The notes under the pieces are model-generated. The model saw only the letters and a list, made by a program, of their open reading frames with translations. It made no database searches and was not told where the DNA came from. The position numbers and the translations under genes are program-made. Below are positions 1 through 7,755 of a stretch of DNA of 64,000 bases, piece by piece (the first letter of the stretch is position 1; each line of letters starts with the position of its first letter). This DNA is from Sphingobium aromaticiconvertens (GTDB lineage Bacteria; Pseudomonadota; Alphaproteobacteria; Sphingomonadales; Sphingomonadaceae): NCBI RefSeq assembly GCF_037154075.1, contig NZ_JBANRJ010000001.1:2785501-2849500 (forward strand). Direction: 5' to 3'.

Positions 1-67
1 GCTGTCTCTGGATTTCGACCCCGGCGAACGCATTCTTGGTTCCTCTGGCGAAAAGGCCGTTGCATGA
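1..67 (+). CDS. 3' end of an unidentified CDS (partial)
   Basis: An open frame (codons starting at position 2) enters from the left edge and stops at TGA 65-67, ending in residues GSSGEKAVA. The stop overlaps the ATG of the P450 gene (ATGA), so the two are probably translationally coupled in one operon. Only about 21 residues are visible and the family cannot be named. A P450 redox partner or a small catabolic enzyme would fit the position, but that is inference only. Confidence 0.6.
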   Translation, partial: LSLDFDPGERILGSSGEKAVA

Positions 68-1344
68 CCGCGCGGCAGGGCGAAATCGCCACCTTCAACC
101 CCTTCGATCCGGCGCATCTGTCCGATCCGGGGCCGGGTTGGTCGCTGATGCGGCGGGAGGCGCCCGTCATACGACTGCCCATCCCCAGCCCGGTTCCCGT
201 CTTCGTCGTCTCACGCAAGAAGGATGTCGAGGCAATCGCGCGGGACACCGCTCTCTTCTCCAGCAATCCGGTTCCGTCCGTCTGGCGCTGGGGCCAGTTT
301 GAACCCGCCATTGCGGACATATTCGCAACCAGCGGCTACAAGGTGGTCTATACGCTCCAGACCAGCGACCCGCCATCATCGCTGCAATATCGCCGCATCG
401 CCGAAGCCGCCCTGACCCGCAAGCGCGTTGTCGACCTGGAGCCGGAGATCGACGCCATCATCGGCCGGTTGATGGCTGCCCTGCCCTCGGGCGAACGGGT
501 CAATTTCGTCGAAGCCTTCTCGGTGCCGCTGACGCTCCAGCTCATCTGCATGATCCTGGGCCTGCCCTATTCGGACGCGACCTTCATCAAGCATTTCTCG
601 GATGAGTTCACCTTTCTCGTCGATCCCACCCATTCGACCGAGCGGGCGATGGAGGCCACGCACACGGTGGTCGAGGGCTATCATTATCTCGCCGAGCATA
701 TGCACCGCTATCAGAGTGCGCCCGCAGATACGCTGCTGAGCGCCATCGCCCATGCCGATATTGATGGGCGTCCGCTGTCGATCGAGGAAAAACTGTCGAT
801 GGCGCATGTTCTGACCATCGCGGGCAACGAGACGACGCGTAACGCATTATCCTCAGCCATGTATGTGCTGGCGACCCGGCCCGACCTCTGGGCCGCGTTG
901 AAAGCCGACCCGGCGCGTATCCCCGATTATGTCGAGGAAATCCTGCGCGTCCACGCCCCGGCCGTGACGACCCCGCGCACGACCACGGCCGACACGGAAA
1001 TCGATGGCGTCACTATTCCCAAAGGGTCGGCGGTCTTCCTGCTCTGGGCCTCGGCAGGCCAGGACGAAACAGCGTTTGGGGACGCGCAGGTCATTGACCT
1101 CGATCGCAAGAACAAGCGATCCCACATCACCTTCGGCATGGGCATCCACCATTGCGTCGGCAGCTTTCTGGCGCGGGCCGAACTGGTGGCCGCCGTCCGT
1201 CACTGGATCGCCGATTTCGAAACCGTGGAACTGGCCGTCCCGCAGGCGGATGTCCGATACGATCCCCTCTTCGCCTTCCATGCGCTGAGCGACCTGCCGC
1301 TGCGCGTCACCCGAACCAGCGACAAGCAAACCGTCGCGGCCTGA
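64..1344 (+). CDS. Cytochrome P450
   Basis: A 426-residue soluble class I-type bacterial P450, a heme-thiolate monooxygenase that needs separate ferredoxin and reductase partners. Visible signatures are the I-helix oxygen-binding stretch AGNETTRN (about 256-263), the K-helix ExxR in EEILRVH, and the heme loop FGMGIHHCVG (357-366) with Cys364 as predicted axial ligand. Length is normal for the soluble family, and there is no signal peptide or membrane anchor. The start overlaps the upstream stop, and the GMC oxidoreductase follows after 15 bp, suggesting an operon that hydroxylates and then oxidises a hydrophobic substrate. The substrate cannot be told from sequence; terpenoid, steroid or alkyl compounds are possible. 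Confidence 0.95.
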   Translation: MTARQGEIATFNPFDPAHLSDPGPGWSLMRREAPVIRLPIPSPVPVFVVSRKKDVEAIARDTALFSSNPVPSVWRWGQFEPAIADIFATSGYKVVYTLQTSDPPSSLQYRRIAEAALTRKRVVDLEPEIDAIIGRLMAALPSGERVNFVEAFSVPLTLQLICMILGLPYSDATFIKHFSDEFTFLVDPTHSTERAMEATHTVVEGYHYLAEHMHRYQSAPADTLLSAIAHADIDGRPLSIEEKLSMAHVLTIAGNETTRNALSSAMYVLATRPDLWAALKADPARIPDYVEEILRVHAPAVTTPRTTTADTEIDGVTIPKGSAVFLLWASAGQDETAFGDAQVIDLDRKNKRSHITFGMGIHHCVGSFLARAELVAAVRHWIADFETVELAVPQADVRYDPLFAFHALSDLPLRVTRTSDKQTVAA

Positions 1345-1359
1345 GCAGAAAGACAAAGC

Positions 1360-2997
1360 ATGACCGCCAGCTACGACTATATCATCATCGGCGCAGGGTC
1401 CGCAGGCTGCGTGCTCGCCAACCGCCTATCGCAAAACCCGGCGCATAAGGTGCTACTGCTGGAGGCCGGCGGAGAGAATAAGACCTTCCTCGTCAACATG
1501 CCCAAGGGCATCGGCAAGCTCGTCACTGACCCCGATTATGCCTGGACCTATCCCGTCGGCCCTGCCGAAGCGCCATCAGAAGTCTGGCAGCGCGGCCGTG
1601 GCCTGGGCGGTTCCTCCGCTATCAACGGCATGATCTATGTGCGCGGACAACCACAGGATTTCGACATCTGGGAGCGCGAAGCCGGGTCCAGCTGGTCATG
1701 GGCGCAGATGAAGCAAAGCTATCGCGCGATCGAGGACCATGAACTCGGTGATGACGGCGTGCGCGGGGTCGGCGGTCCGGTCCATATCTGCACCAACAAG
1801 CTGCGCTATCCACTTGCCGAAAAGGCGATCGAGGCCGGCGTCCAGATGGGACTGCCCCATCATCACGAAGACCTCAACCGCGAGGATCAGGAAGGCGTCG
1901 GCTATTATTGCTACAATATCAAGGACGGGCGGCGGCAAAGTTCCGCCATCGCCTTCCTCGATCCGGTACGCCACCGCCCCAATCTGTACGTAGTCACGAA
2001 TGTCTATGTCGACCGCATCCGGTTCGACGGCAAGCGGGCGGCCGGGGTCGAATGCCGCGTCGCTGGCCACCCCGTCACCTATGCCTGCCACGGCGAAATC
2101 ATCCTGAGTGCGGGCACCATCGGCTCGCCCAAGCTGTTGCAACTGTCGGGCATCGGTCCCGCCGCCTTGCTGCGTCAGCACGGGATAGAGGTGATCCACG
2201 ACAGCCCCGATGTTGGTCGCCGCATCCTCGAACATCTTGGCATGATCGCCAGCTATCGCCTTAAGGGCGGCGAAAAGGGCATCAACCATCGCCTGCGTGG
2301 CTTGGGCCTTGCCGCCAGCGTCGCGCAATATCTGATGTTCAAGACCGGCCCGCTTTCCAACGGCGCCATGGAAGTCGGCGCCTTCATCAAGACTAATCCG
2401 GACGAACCTCGCCCCAATGCTCAATTGTATATCAGCGGCTGGACGCTCGACATCCCCGAGGAAAAGGACAAGGATACAGTCGCGCCGATGCAGGCGGTCG
2501 AGCGCGAACCGGGCGTGAGCTTTACTGCCCAGTTGATCGGCCTCGACAGCGAAGGCACGCTGGAAATCAGTGATGCCGATCCCGATGCGCCGCTCTCCAT
2601 CACGCCCAACTGGCTGTCGAGCGACCATGACCAGCGCGCTGCGATCGAACTGGTCCGCTATATCCGGGCCTATGTTCAGCAGCCCGCGCTCGCGCCCTAT
2701 GTCGGGATCGAAGTGTCCCCCGGCGCTGCTCATGTAACCGATGGGCAGATTCTGGCCATCATCCGTCAGATCGCGCTGTGCGGCACCCATGCGGTCCGCA
2801 GCTGCCGTATGGGCCGCGACGAACAGTCGGTGGTGGACGAACGCGCCCGCGTGCGCGGTGTCCATGGCCTGCGCGTCGTCGACTGCTCGATCATGCCGGG
2901 GTTGATTTCGGGCAACACCAACGGTCCCGCCATGGCGACCGGCTGGCGCGCAGCCGAACTGATCCTGGAGGATGCAGCCCTGCGCAACGCGGCGTGA
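1360..2997 (+). CDS. GMC-family FAD-dependent alcohol dehydrogenase/oxidase
   Basis: A 545-residue glucose-methanol-choline oxidoreductase of the choline dehydrogenase type. The N-terminal FAD motif is IIIGAGSAG (Gly11, Gly13, Gly16). The GMC signature GRGLGGSSAINGM begins near residue 79. The catalytic region is CGTHAVRSCRMG with His477, followed by SGNTN at 517-521. Family members oxidise alcohols to aldehydes with FAD. The gene lies 15 bp after the P450, so it may oxidise the hydroxyl introduced by it (inference). It reads as complete, and 30 bp further on is only the truncated start of another gene, so the operon was probably longer once. Confidence 0.94.
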   Translation: MTASYDYIIIGAGSAGCVLANRLSQNPAHKVLLLEAGGENKTFLVNMPKGIGKLVTDPDYAWTYPVGPAEAPSEVWQRGRGLGGSSAINGMIYVRGQPQDFDIWEREAGSSWSWAQMKQSYRAIEDHELGDDGVRGVGGPVHICTNKLRYPLAEKAIEAGVQMGLPHHHEDLNREDQEGVGYYCYNIKDGRRQSSAIAFLDPVRHRPNLYVVTNVYVDRIRFDGKRAAGVECRVAGHPVTYACHGEIILSAGTIGSPKLLQLSGIGPAALLRQHGIEVIHDSPDVGRRILEHLGMIASYRLKGGEKGINHRLRGLGLAASVAQYLMFKTGPLSNGAMEVGAFIKTNPDEPRPNAQLYISGWTLDIPEEKDKDTVAPMQAVEREPGVSFTAQLIGLDSEGTLEISDADPDAPLSITPNWLSSDHDQRAAIELVRYIRAYVQQPALAPYVGIEVSPGAAHVTDGQILAIIRQIALCGTHAVRSCRMGRDEQSVVDERARVRGVHGLRVVDCSIMPGLISGNTNGPAMATGWRAAELILEDAALRNAA

Positions 2998-3027
2998 CAG
3001 CAGGCGATATAGAGGGGGAAGCACAGC

Positions 3028-3066
3028 ATGAAATCGCAGATCTTTGATAATGAGTTAAGGGGTTAA
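3028..3066 (+). pseudogene. Truncated gene start (12 codons) downstream of the GMC gene
   Basis: A strong Shine-Dalgarno-like run (AGGGGGA at about 3012-3018) precedes ATG 3028, followed by MKSQIFDNEL and then a stop inside the TTAAGGGG repeat. The good initiation context and immediate loss of frame suggest the 5' stump of a former third gene in the P450-GMC operon. An N-terminus of this style occurs in some SDR enzymes, but ten residues are too few to assign it. Confidence 0.4.
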
Positions 3067-3082
3067 GGGGTTAAGGGGTTAA
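3055..3082 (+). repeat. TTAAGGGG tandem repeat (3.5 copies)
   Basis: Three perfect copies of TTAAGGGG followed by TTAA. It lies exactly where a truncated plus-strand gene start meets the stop codon of a minus-strand SDR tail, so it marks or was produced at a rearrangement junction. Confidence 0.85.
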
Positions 3083-3150
3083 TCGAACGGCGTGACGATA
3101 GCGCCATTGTCGATGACGATTTCAGCACCAGTGATGAAACGCGACGCGGG
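3079..3150 (-). pseudogene. C-terminal remnant of a short-chain dehydrogenase (SDR)
   Basis: The minus strand reads PASRFITGAEIVIDNGAIV and ends PFD-stop. This matches the typical SDR C-terminus, where a SRFxTGAEIxxDGG segment forms the end of the Rossmann domain. Nothing upstream on that strand continues the fold, so only about 23 residues survive. The intact SDR genes elsewhere in the window have different tails. Confidence 0.6.
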
Positions 3151-3151
3151 C

Positions 3152-3229
3152 GCGCTGCCGGGATTGCTCGACTTCTTCCTGATGCGCGTGCCGAACGTCT
3201 ATAAATTCGGCTATAACTTCAACTTCTAG
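3152..3229 (+). pseudogene. C-terminal remnant of a probable outer-membrane barrel protein
   Basis: The plus frame reads ALPGLLDFFLMRVPNVYKF and ends GYNFNF-stop. Alternating aromatic residues with a terminal Phe are typical of the last beta-strand of an outer-membrane barrel such as a TBDR. No barrel precedes it; upstream is the SDR remnant on the other strand. The stop overlaps the stop of the minus-strand oxidase-subunit gene. Family assignment is tentative. Confidence 0.4.
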
Positions 3230-3495
3230 GCGAAGACGCCATACCAGAGCGTCAGAATCGCGGCCCCGAGCGCAAGCACCCACAGTTCCAATGGTGCCCG
3301 CAATGCCAGGGGCGCCTCTGAAACCTCCATGAAGTACAGGATGACGACACGGATTTTGACGAGGGCGATGATAATGACGATGGCCGTCACAATGCCTGCC
3401 TGATCAAGCCATTGGACGCCACTTTCGAAAGAGAGCAGTGTCAGCACCAACAGTACGGCCCACCAGAATATGAGCCGCCGATCCCCCCTATCCAT
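3226..3495 (-). CDS. Cytochrome oxidase subunit IV-like / NorF-like small membrane protein
   Basis: An 89-residue protein with about three hydrophobic helices, starting MDRGDRRLIFWWAVLL and containing the ALVKIRVVILYFMEV-type helix of the prokaryotic cytochrome c oxidase subunit IV family (CoxD/CyoD/NorF-like). A longer upstream in-frame start is possible, but it would run far into the preceding gene. The chosen ATG overlaps that gene's stop by 8 bp, the same spacing as between the first two genes of this operon. It is predicted to assemble in the inner membrane with the subunit III-like protein. No catalytic subunit I gene is nearby. Confidence 0.8.
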   Translation of the reverse strand: MDRGDRRLIFWWAVLLVLTLLSFESGVQWLDQAGIVTAIVIIIALVKIRVVILYFMEVSEAPLALRAPLELWVLALGAAILTLWYGVFA

Positions 3496-4057
3496 GGCTA
3501 CCCGCCAGATAGAAGAGCGCAAAGAGCATAATCCAGAGCAGATCGACGAGGTGCCAGAAGATGGCGCCACATTCGATGATCATTGTACGGGTCGTTGAAG
3601 GGGGACGACCCATTGCAACGGCAGCCATATAGATCAGCCCTGCGGACCCGATCAGTACATGGGCGAGGTGGATGCCCGTAAACGCGAAATAGTATATGTA
3701 GAAATCATTGGTCAACGGCGTGATGCCGTGACCAATCTTCTCGCCATATTCGACGGCTTTGAGCGCTGTAAAAATCGCTCCGCACACAAGGGCGCACCGG
3801 AACAGTGTCGCCCCGCCTGGCCGGTCATCGCGTACCCGGCGGACGCCAAGAGCAACGAACAAGCTACTCGTGAGCAGGATGATGGTGTTGGCCAGGCCGA
3901 TGCCGCCATTCAGCGTCTCATGGGACCGCGCGAACATTTCAGGCTGCTGCCCACGATAATGAGTGAAAATCAGGAAGAAGAGCGAGAAGACCAGCAGGTC
4001 GCCGCCAATGAGAACCCAGATCCCGGCTTCGCCCGGAACACGTTTGGCCTCAGCCAT
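3488..4057 (-). CDS. Cytochrome c oxidase subunit III-like (NorE-like) membrane protein
   Basis: A 189-residue protein with about five transmembrane helices. It opens with PGEAGIWVLIGGDLLVFSLFF and carries TGIHLAHVLIG and FWHLVDLLWIMLF, hallmarks of the heme-copper oxidase subunit III superfamily. Its short length resembles NorE/CoxO-type proteins rather than full 260-residue CoxC. It overlaps the upstream membrane gene by 8 bp and the downstream subunit IV-like gene by 8 bp. With no subunit I or II next to it, it may be an accessory to an oxidase encoded elsewhere or be co-opted by the neighbouring catabolic genes. Confidence 0.88.
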   Translation of the reverse strand: MAEAKRVPGEAGIWVLIGGDLLVFSLFFLIFTHYRGQQPEMFARSHETLNGGIGLANTIILLTSSLFVALGVRRVRDDRPGGATLFRCALVCGAIFTALKAVEYGEKIGHGITPLTNDFYIYYFAFTGIHLAHVLIGSAGLIYMAAVAMGRPPSTTRTMIIECGAIFWHLVDLLWIMLFALFYLAGSHG

Positions 4058-4775
4058 CGCTGGCGCTCATCGCCTCTTGCTGCCGGATCGCGCGAAGCAA
4101 GACCACCAACGTCATCGTCATCCAGATGCCAAAAATGGAAAAAGGTATCCAGTAGGTCAGAAGCCCGTTCCAGGCGAATGGCCCGGTGCGCGGCAGAAGG
4201 GCAAAGGCGCCGATCTCGAACATCAGGGCCGTCCAGACGACATAATAGCCGTACCAGCGCGGGAAGGGATTGAGCGGATGACCGCGCCGCGACAATGCCA
4301 GATAGGCGATCGGCACCATGTTGAAAATGAAGAACTGGTCGGTCGTCACCAGCGTCAAATTGGCCAGTTCATGCATCAACAGCGTGATTTCCGGCGGCCG
4401 ATCAGGGCTGAACGCCGCCACGCCCCAGAACAGGGGTGGCAGCACTAGGAAGATCGTCATCATCATCCCGCCGCCGAACTGCAATATCGACCAGATCGGA
4501 ATGCCCTTCTCCAGCCGTACGGATTGGGCGACGAGCACGACATAGATGGGGATTGCGAAGGCCGCGCACCATGAACAGATGACCGCACCAATCCGGATCG
4601 ACAGGCTGTTTGCCTGATAGAAAGCGGCGACCTGCGCAGCCGTATCCGTTGCCGGATTGAGCGGCAGCAGGCGGATCAGCAGCCAGTAGGACAGGCCGAA
4701 AGCGATCATCATCACCCAGCCCCACCATAGCATGAAGCGTTGCGCCCTAGGACTGATCGTCGGATAAGTCATCAT
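4050..4775 (-). CDS. Polytopic membrane protein of unknown function
   Basis: A 241-residue protein with about six predicted transmembrane helices, for example FMLWWGWVMMIAFGLSYWLL near the start and IPFSIFGIWMTMTLVVLL near the end. No catalytic motif is recognised. It is the first gene of a three-gene minus-strand operon with the NorE/NorF-like proteins. There are two adjacent ATG codons; the second (4772) is better spaced from the GGGGG run upstream. The tight coupling suggests it forms a complex with the subunit III/IV-like proteins, which is inference. Confidence 0.75.
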   Translation of the reverse strand: MMTYPTISPRAQRFMLWWGWVMMIAFGLSYWLLIRLLPLNPATDTAAQVAAFYQANSLSIRIGAVICSWCAAFAIPIYVVLVAQSVRLEKGIPIWSILQFGGGMMMTIFLVLPPLFWGVAAFSPDRPPEITLLMHELANLTLVTTDQFFIFNMVPIAYLALSRRGHPLNPFPRWYGYYVVWTALMFEIGAFALLPRTGPFAWNGLLTYWIPFSIFGIWMTMTLVVLLRAIRQQEAMSASDG

Positions 4776-4798
4776 TTCCCCCTTTCACCAGCCGTCCT

Positions 4799-5959
4799 TC
4801 AGTTGAAAGCGGTGGCCGAACCGGCGTCGTCCATTGCGGTGCTGATCCGCGTGAGGAATTCAATCGTCGTGTCGCGCGGCTGCATGTCCGGCAGCCCCTC
4901 GGGTGGGCAGAGTGTCACAAGCCACCAACTCAGCGCCGTCCACAATTGCTGCCGACAGTGTAGCCAGGCTTCGTCCATCGACACTTTCGGTCCACCATGA
5001 CGCGCCAGTTCTTCCAGATAATAGGAGATAAGGTCCCGTTCCCACTTCCGGCGATCCTCGATCGTCAGCGCGGTCGCGATCGTATAGATCAGATCGCGCG
5101 ACCAATGCCCGATATTCGAGCACTGCCAGTCGCTCAGGCCCATTTCGCCGTTCCCGGCGACGTACCAGTTTTTCAGATGCACATCGCCATGGGTGATCGT
5201 GCGCGGAAACTCCGCGTGACGAGCCACCGACTGCATCATACGATCCCACATCCCGTCTTCACCCGTCGCATAGATGGATGCCGGCAGGACGTCGCGCGCC
5301 TCATGGAAGGCTTTTCGCACGCCCGATTCCAACCCGAAGTCGCAGGACCGACGATAGAAATTCTCCCAGGTCGGCATCTGGTCCAGGTTTCGCTTCACTT
5401 CAGCCTCGGCGTAGCCCGAGGCGTGAAGCCGGGCGAGCAGTCGCATCTGGCTCTCAGCCCTTTCCCGGCTCATAGCTGTCCTGTCGTCGCAGAAGGACTG
5501 CACTGTGTCGGTCAGATCGCCCAAAATGATGAGTGAATTGCACGATATCTCATTCCATGCCGCAAAATGGGCAACGGGCACTTCCATCTGCACATGGGGT
5601 CGGAAAAGATTGTAGAAATTAACCTCGCCCTTGGCGCCGCCAGATACGCCCAGCACCATGCGATTGGCGAGATCATGGGAAGCCTTGCAGAATATATGCT
5701 CAGGCAGGCCAGCGGCGGCACCAGCCGCGTTATAGCCGACCGTGATGCGACGCCGATTAGATGATCCATTGTCCGGTGGACCAAGCACAAGGGACGTGAC
5801 CCTGGCACCGCTGACGCCGCTACACAGCGCCTCCGTCAACCACTCCTCCGTCAACTCCTCATAGCTGCGTGGCAGATCGGCGACGGTGGAAACCTTCTTG
5901 AAACCGCGCTCCTGGTCGGCGGCAAAGGCGGTCTGAATCTGTTCCAGAACCTCGGACAT
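4799..5959 (-). CDS. Phosphotransferase of the APH/CHK (ecdysteroid-kinase-like) superfamily
   Basis: A 386-residue cytosolic protein with the kinase-like Brenner motif HGDVHLKN (His257, Asp259, Asn264) and a metal-binding Asp in LSDWQ (Asp277). These are the catalytic-loop and DFG-equivalent positions of aminoglycoside/choline-kinase-like enzymes. Length and spacing match the CHK/EcKL-type family, which phosphorylates hydroxyl groups of small molecules. It ends 24 bp before the membrane-protein operon and may be its first gene. Neighbouring P450 and alcohol-dehydrogenase genes make a hydroxylated hydrophobic compound a plausible substrate, but this is unproven. Confidence 0.85.
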   Translation of the reverse strand: MSEVLEQIQTAFAADQERGFKKVSTVADLPRSYEELTEEWLTEALCSGVSGARVTSLVLGPPDNGSSNRRRITVGYNAAGAAAGLPEHIFCKASHDLANRMVLGVSGGAKGEVNFYNLFRPHVQMEVPVAHFAAWNEISCNSLIILGDLTDTVQSFCDDRTAMSRERAESQMRLLARLHASGYAEAEVKRNLDQMPTWENFYRRSCDFGLESGVRKAFHEARDVLPASIYATGEDGMWDRMMQSVARHAEFPRTITHGDVHLKNWYVAGNGEMGLSDWQCSNIGHWSRDLIYTIATALTIEDRRKWERDLISYYLEELARHGGPKVSMDEAWLHCRQQLWTALSWWLVTLCPPEGLPDMQPRDTTIEFLTRISTAMDDAGSATAFN

Positions 5960-6075
5960 CGGCTCTCCTTACTGTTGTCGGCTCTGTCTGGCCGCGCTCC
6001 TTCGCGCCTATAGGATGCTTAAATATAATTCGCAAGCATACTGTATGCATTTTTGATGCGATACGAGGGTGCCGA
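5960..6075. promoter_or_regulatory. Upstream region of the phosphotransferase with a GCATAC-T-GTATGC operator-like palindrome
   Basis: The 116-bp AT-richer gap contains a perfect 13-bp inverted repeat, GCATACTGTATGC, at 6036-6048, about 77-90 bp upstream of the phosphotransferase start. Such short dyads are typical of GntR/TetR/MarR operators. The matching regulator gene is not in the window. Nothing coding is seen here. Confidence 0.5.
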
Positions 6076-6290
6076 TCAAGCCTTCCGATCCTTGCGGAAC
6101 AGCAGTGAGGCTATGAACAGCATCGTTTTCAGGTCCAGCAACTTGAATGCCTTGCGTGCTTCACCTGGTGTCAGGACGGCCCGAACCGGCGCGTACCCAT
6201 GATTTCCCCGTGAATGATCAACTCGCTTCCCTCGCGCTCGATCTTCTCGACGGTCATCAGATTCTCATAGTCTTTGGTCAGAAGTTGCAT
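6076..6290 (-). pseudogene. Frameshifted small hypothetical gene
   Basis: From ATG 6290 the frame reads MQLLTKDYENLMTVEKIERE, continues to GEIMGT and hits a stop after about 40 codons. The alternative frame continues smoothly as APVRAVLTPGEARKAFKLLD and then LKTMLFIASLLFRKDRKA to a stop at 6076-6078, with no start of its own. One missing base after the GGTAC at about 6194-6198 would restore a protein of about 71 residues. The family is not recognised; the tail has a hydrophobic segment. A sequencing error is an alternative to a true mutation. Confidence 0.6.
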
Positions 6291-6327
6291 GATTGCGGTT
6301 CCTCTCAAAATGTATCGCGTCGGCGGC

Positions 6328-6763
6328 TCACCAGCTCACGAAGCCCTTCTGGTACGGGATGCCGAAATCCTTGTAGATCTTCATCGCCGACGCCCGTCCG
6401 CCCAGCGTCGCCAGCCCGCCCGGATGGGTGGTGCAACCCGTCAGGAACAACCCCTCGATCCCCGGAATTTTATATTGCGACAATTCCGGCGTCGGTCGCG
6501 CGCCCATCAATTGGTTGGCCGTCATCGCGACGCCCATGATATAACCCTTTTTCATGATCCGGTTGTGCGCGGCATGATCCGGCGGGCATTCGATGAGGCG
6601 GCCGAGTATTTTTGAGTGGTCGATATTCTTCGTGAACTTGCTGAACCAATCGAACAGGGCATCACCGGCCTTTTGCTTGTCCACCGCCCAGCCATCCTTC
6701 GTCTCGAAAGGCGCAAAGCAGCGAATTGCTACCGGCACCTACCACGACAATATCATGTGACAT
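6328..6763 (-). pseudogene. Internally deleted phytoene-dehydrogenase-like FAD oxidoreductase
   Basis: ATG 6763 opens a canonical FAD-binding N-terminus, MSHDIVVVGAGSNSLLCA, preceded by an AGAGAG ribosome site. After about 18 residues the sequence switches, in another frame, to the C-terminal part of the same kind of enzyme: RCFAPFETKDGWAVDK, later GLFLTGCTTHPGGLATLGGR, ending at 6328. A full family member has about 500 residues, so roughly 1 kb is missing. The bases TTCGCTGCTTTGCGCC can be read as the end of the N-terminal part or the start of the C-terminal part, pointing to a microhomology deletion. The product cannot be functional. Confidence 0.75.
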
Positions 6764-7683
6764 TCGACATCTCTCTGTTCTTGTTGATCCACGAACACGC
6801 GCCGCCCAACGTCGGCAGGCCCCATGGAAAGAAGGCTACACTCGCCGCCGGCCTCGCGCCCGACACAGAACTTTCCGTCAGCAAGCCAGAAGAAGCCATC
6901 GATTGGAGACAAGCACTCATGACAAGCATTATTCAACAAGTGTTGAATTTGGTCAAGTGGTTCGCTTGCATATGACATCCTTGCAGATGCCCACAATCTC
7001 TATGATGCCGTTGTCATTTTCGCCCTTGCGCCGCTGGACGGCATATTCAGCTTGGCACGGGCGAATGAACCCAGGATGGAAGCGCTCGAGTTCCGTCCTT
7101 CGCATAGACGGGATTGCGGCATTCCTCCAATATGTCCAACCGATCGCCGCGCGGCGCCCAGCCCAGTTCTTCACGTGGTCGGGGCAGCGCTGCCGACTGT
7201 AACTGCACAGCGCGAAACCGGCCATGAAGGGGTTCCATATCTGCTGTCCCCCCCAATCGTCACGCTGCGCGTCGCTATGCCCAACGTGTCTGAGACAGCC
7301 CCGGCCATGACGCCATGGGACACCTCTCCCGACACGGAGAAATAAAGCGCTCCGGCTCGCCCCTTGGAAGCAGCCCGACCGCTGCGTACCAATTAGGTGG
7401 GGCGTTCGCTTTAAAAGAGATGGACGTAGGCGATGTAAGAAACGAATATCGCCGACATTGCGATGCAACACCGGTTTGCATATTCATCAATCTTTGACAT
7501 GGCCTCTCCTCACGGTCTTGTGCCGTTACAGCCAGATAGCATTTCTCCGCTTCACCCGCCACAAAAATGATGTGCAAGCATATCATTCGCATTGCATCCA
7601 GCACTGAGGTAAAAGCGGACGAGCGAATGTGGATTGTGCGACCGTCGCATATCAACCAGAAAAAAGCTGCTTCCCAATGAGAA
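6764..7683. other. About 0.9 kb without an intact gene; degraded sequence
   Basis: Both strands hold only short, mutually overlapping frames of biased composition; none has a recognisable domain. It lies directly upstream of the deleted FAD oxidoreductase and has lower GC than the flanks. A tiny well-initiated frame (7411-7500) lies inside. A near repeat of the sequence CGCAAGCATA from the phosphotransferase promoter occurs at about 7571-7580 (TGCAAGCATA). The most economical reading is decayed remains of former catabolic genes. Confidence 0.5.
7411..7500 (-). CDS. Possible 29-residue membrane peptide or gene stump
   Basis: ATG 7500 follows a good Shine-Dalgarno sequence (GGAGAGG) and encodes MSKIDEYANRCCIAMSAIFV followed by SYIAYVHLF. 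This is a short hydrophilic start and one hydrophobic helix. It could be a genuine small membrane protein or the surviving 5' end of a larger membrane-protein gene cut by a stop. No family is recognised. Confidence 0.3.
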   Translation of the reverse strand: MSKIDEYANRCCIAMSAIFVSYIAYVHLF

Positions 7684-7714
7684 GAGGGCGCGGACCGTTT
7701 TGGTCCACACCCTC
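7684..7714 (-). terminator. Hairpin terminator downstream of the oligogalacturonate lyase gene
   Basis: GAGGG and GGACC pair with GGTCC and CCCTC around a short loop with a small symmetric internal loop. It lies about 40 bp beyond the stop of the minus-strand PL22 gene and probably ends the minus-strand pectin operon. On the minus strand a TTTTTT run occurs about 30 bp beyond. Confidence 0.6.
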
Positions 7715-7755
7715 TTTCTGCACATCGCGTCGCTGTTGTTAAGGATGCATCTACA

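Noticed and set aside
3055..3082. TTAAGGGG repeat as a telomere-like sequence
   Set aside because: Only 3.5 copies in a bacterial chromosome and at a gene-remnant junction; no sign of a linear end.
6739..6996. 85-residue minus-strand frame as a gene
   Set aside because: It overlaps the start of the deleted FAD oxidoreductase in a different frame and has no recognisable fold or ribosome site.
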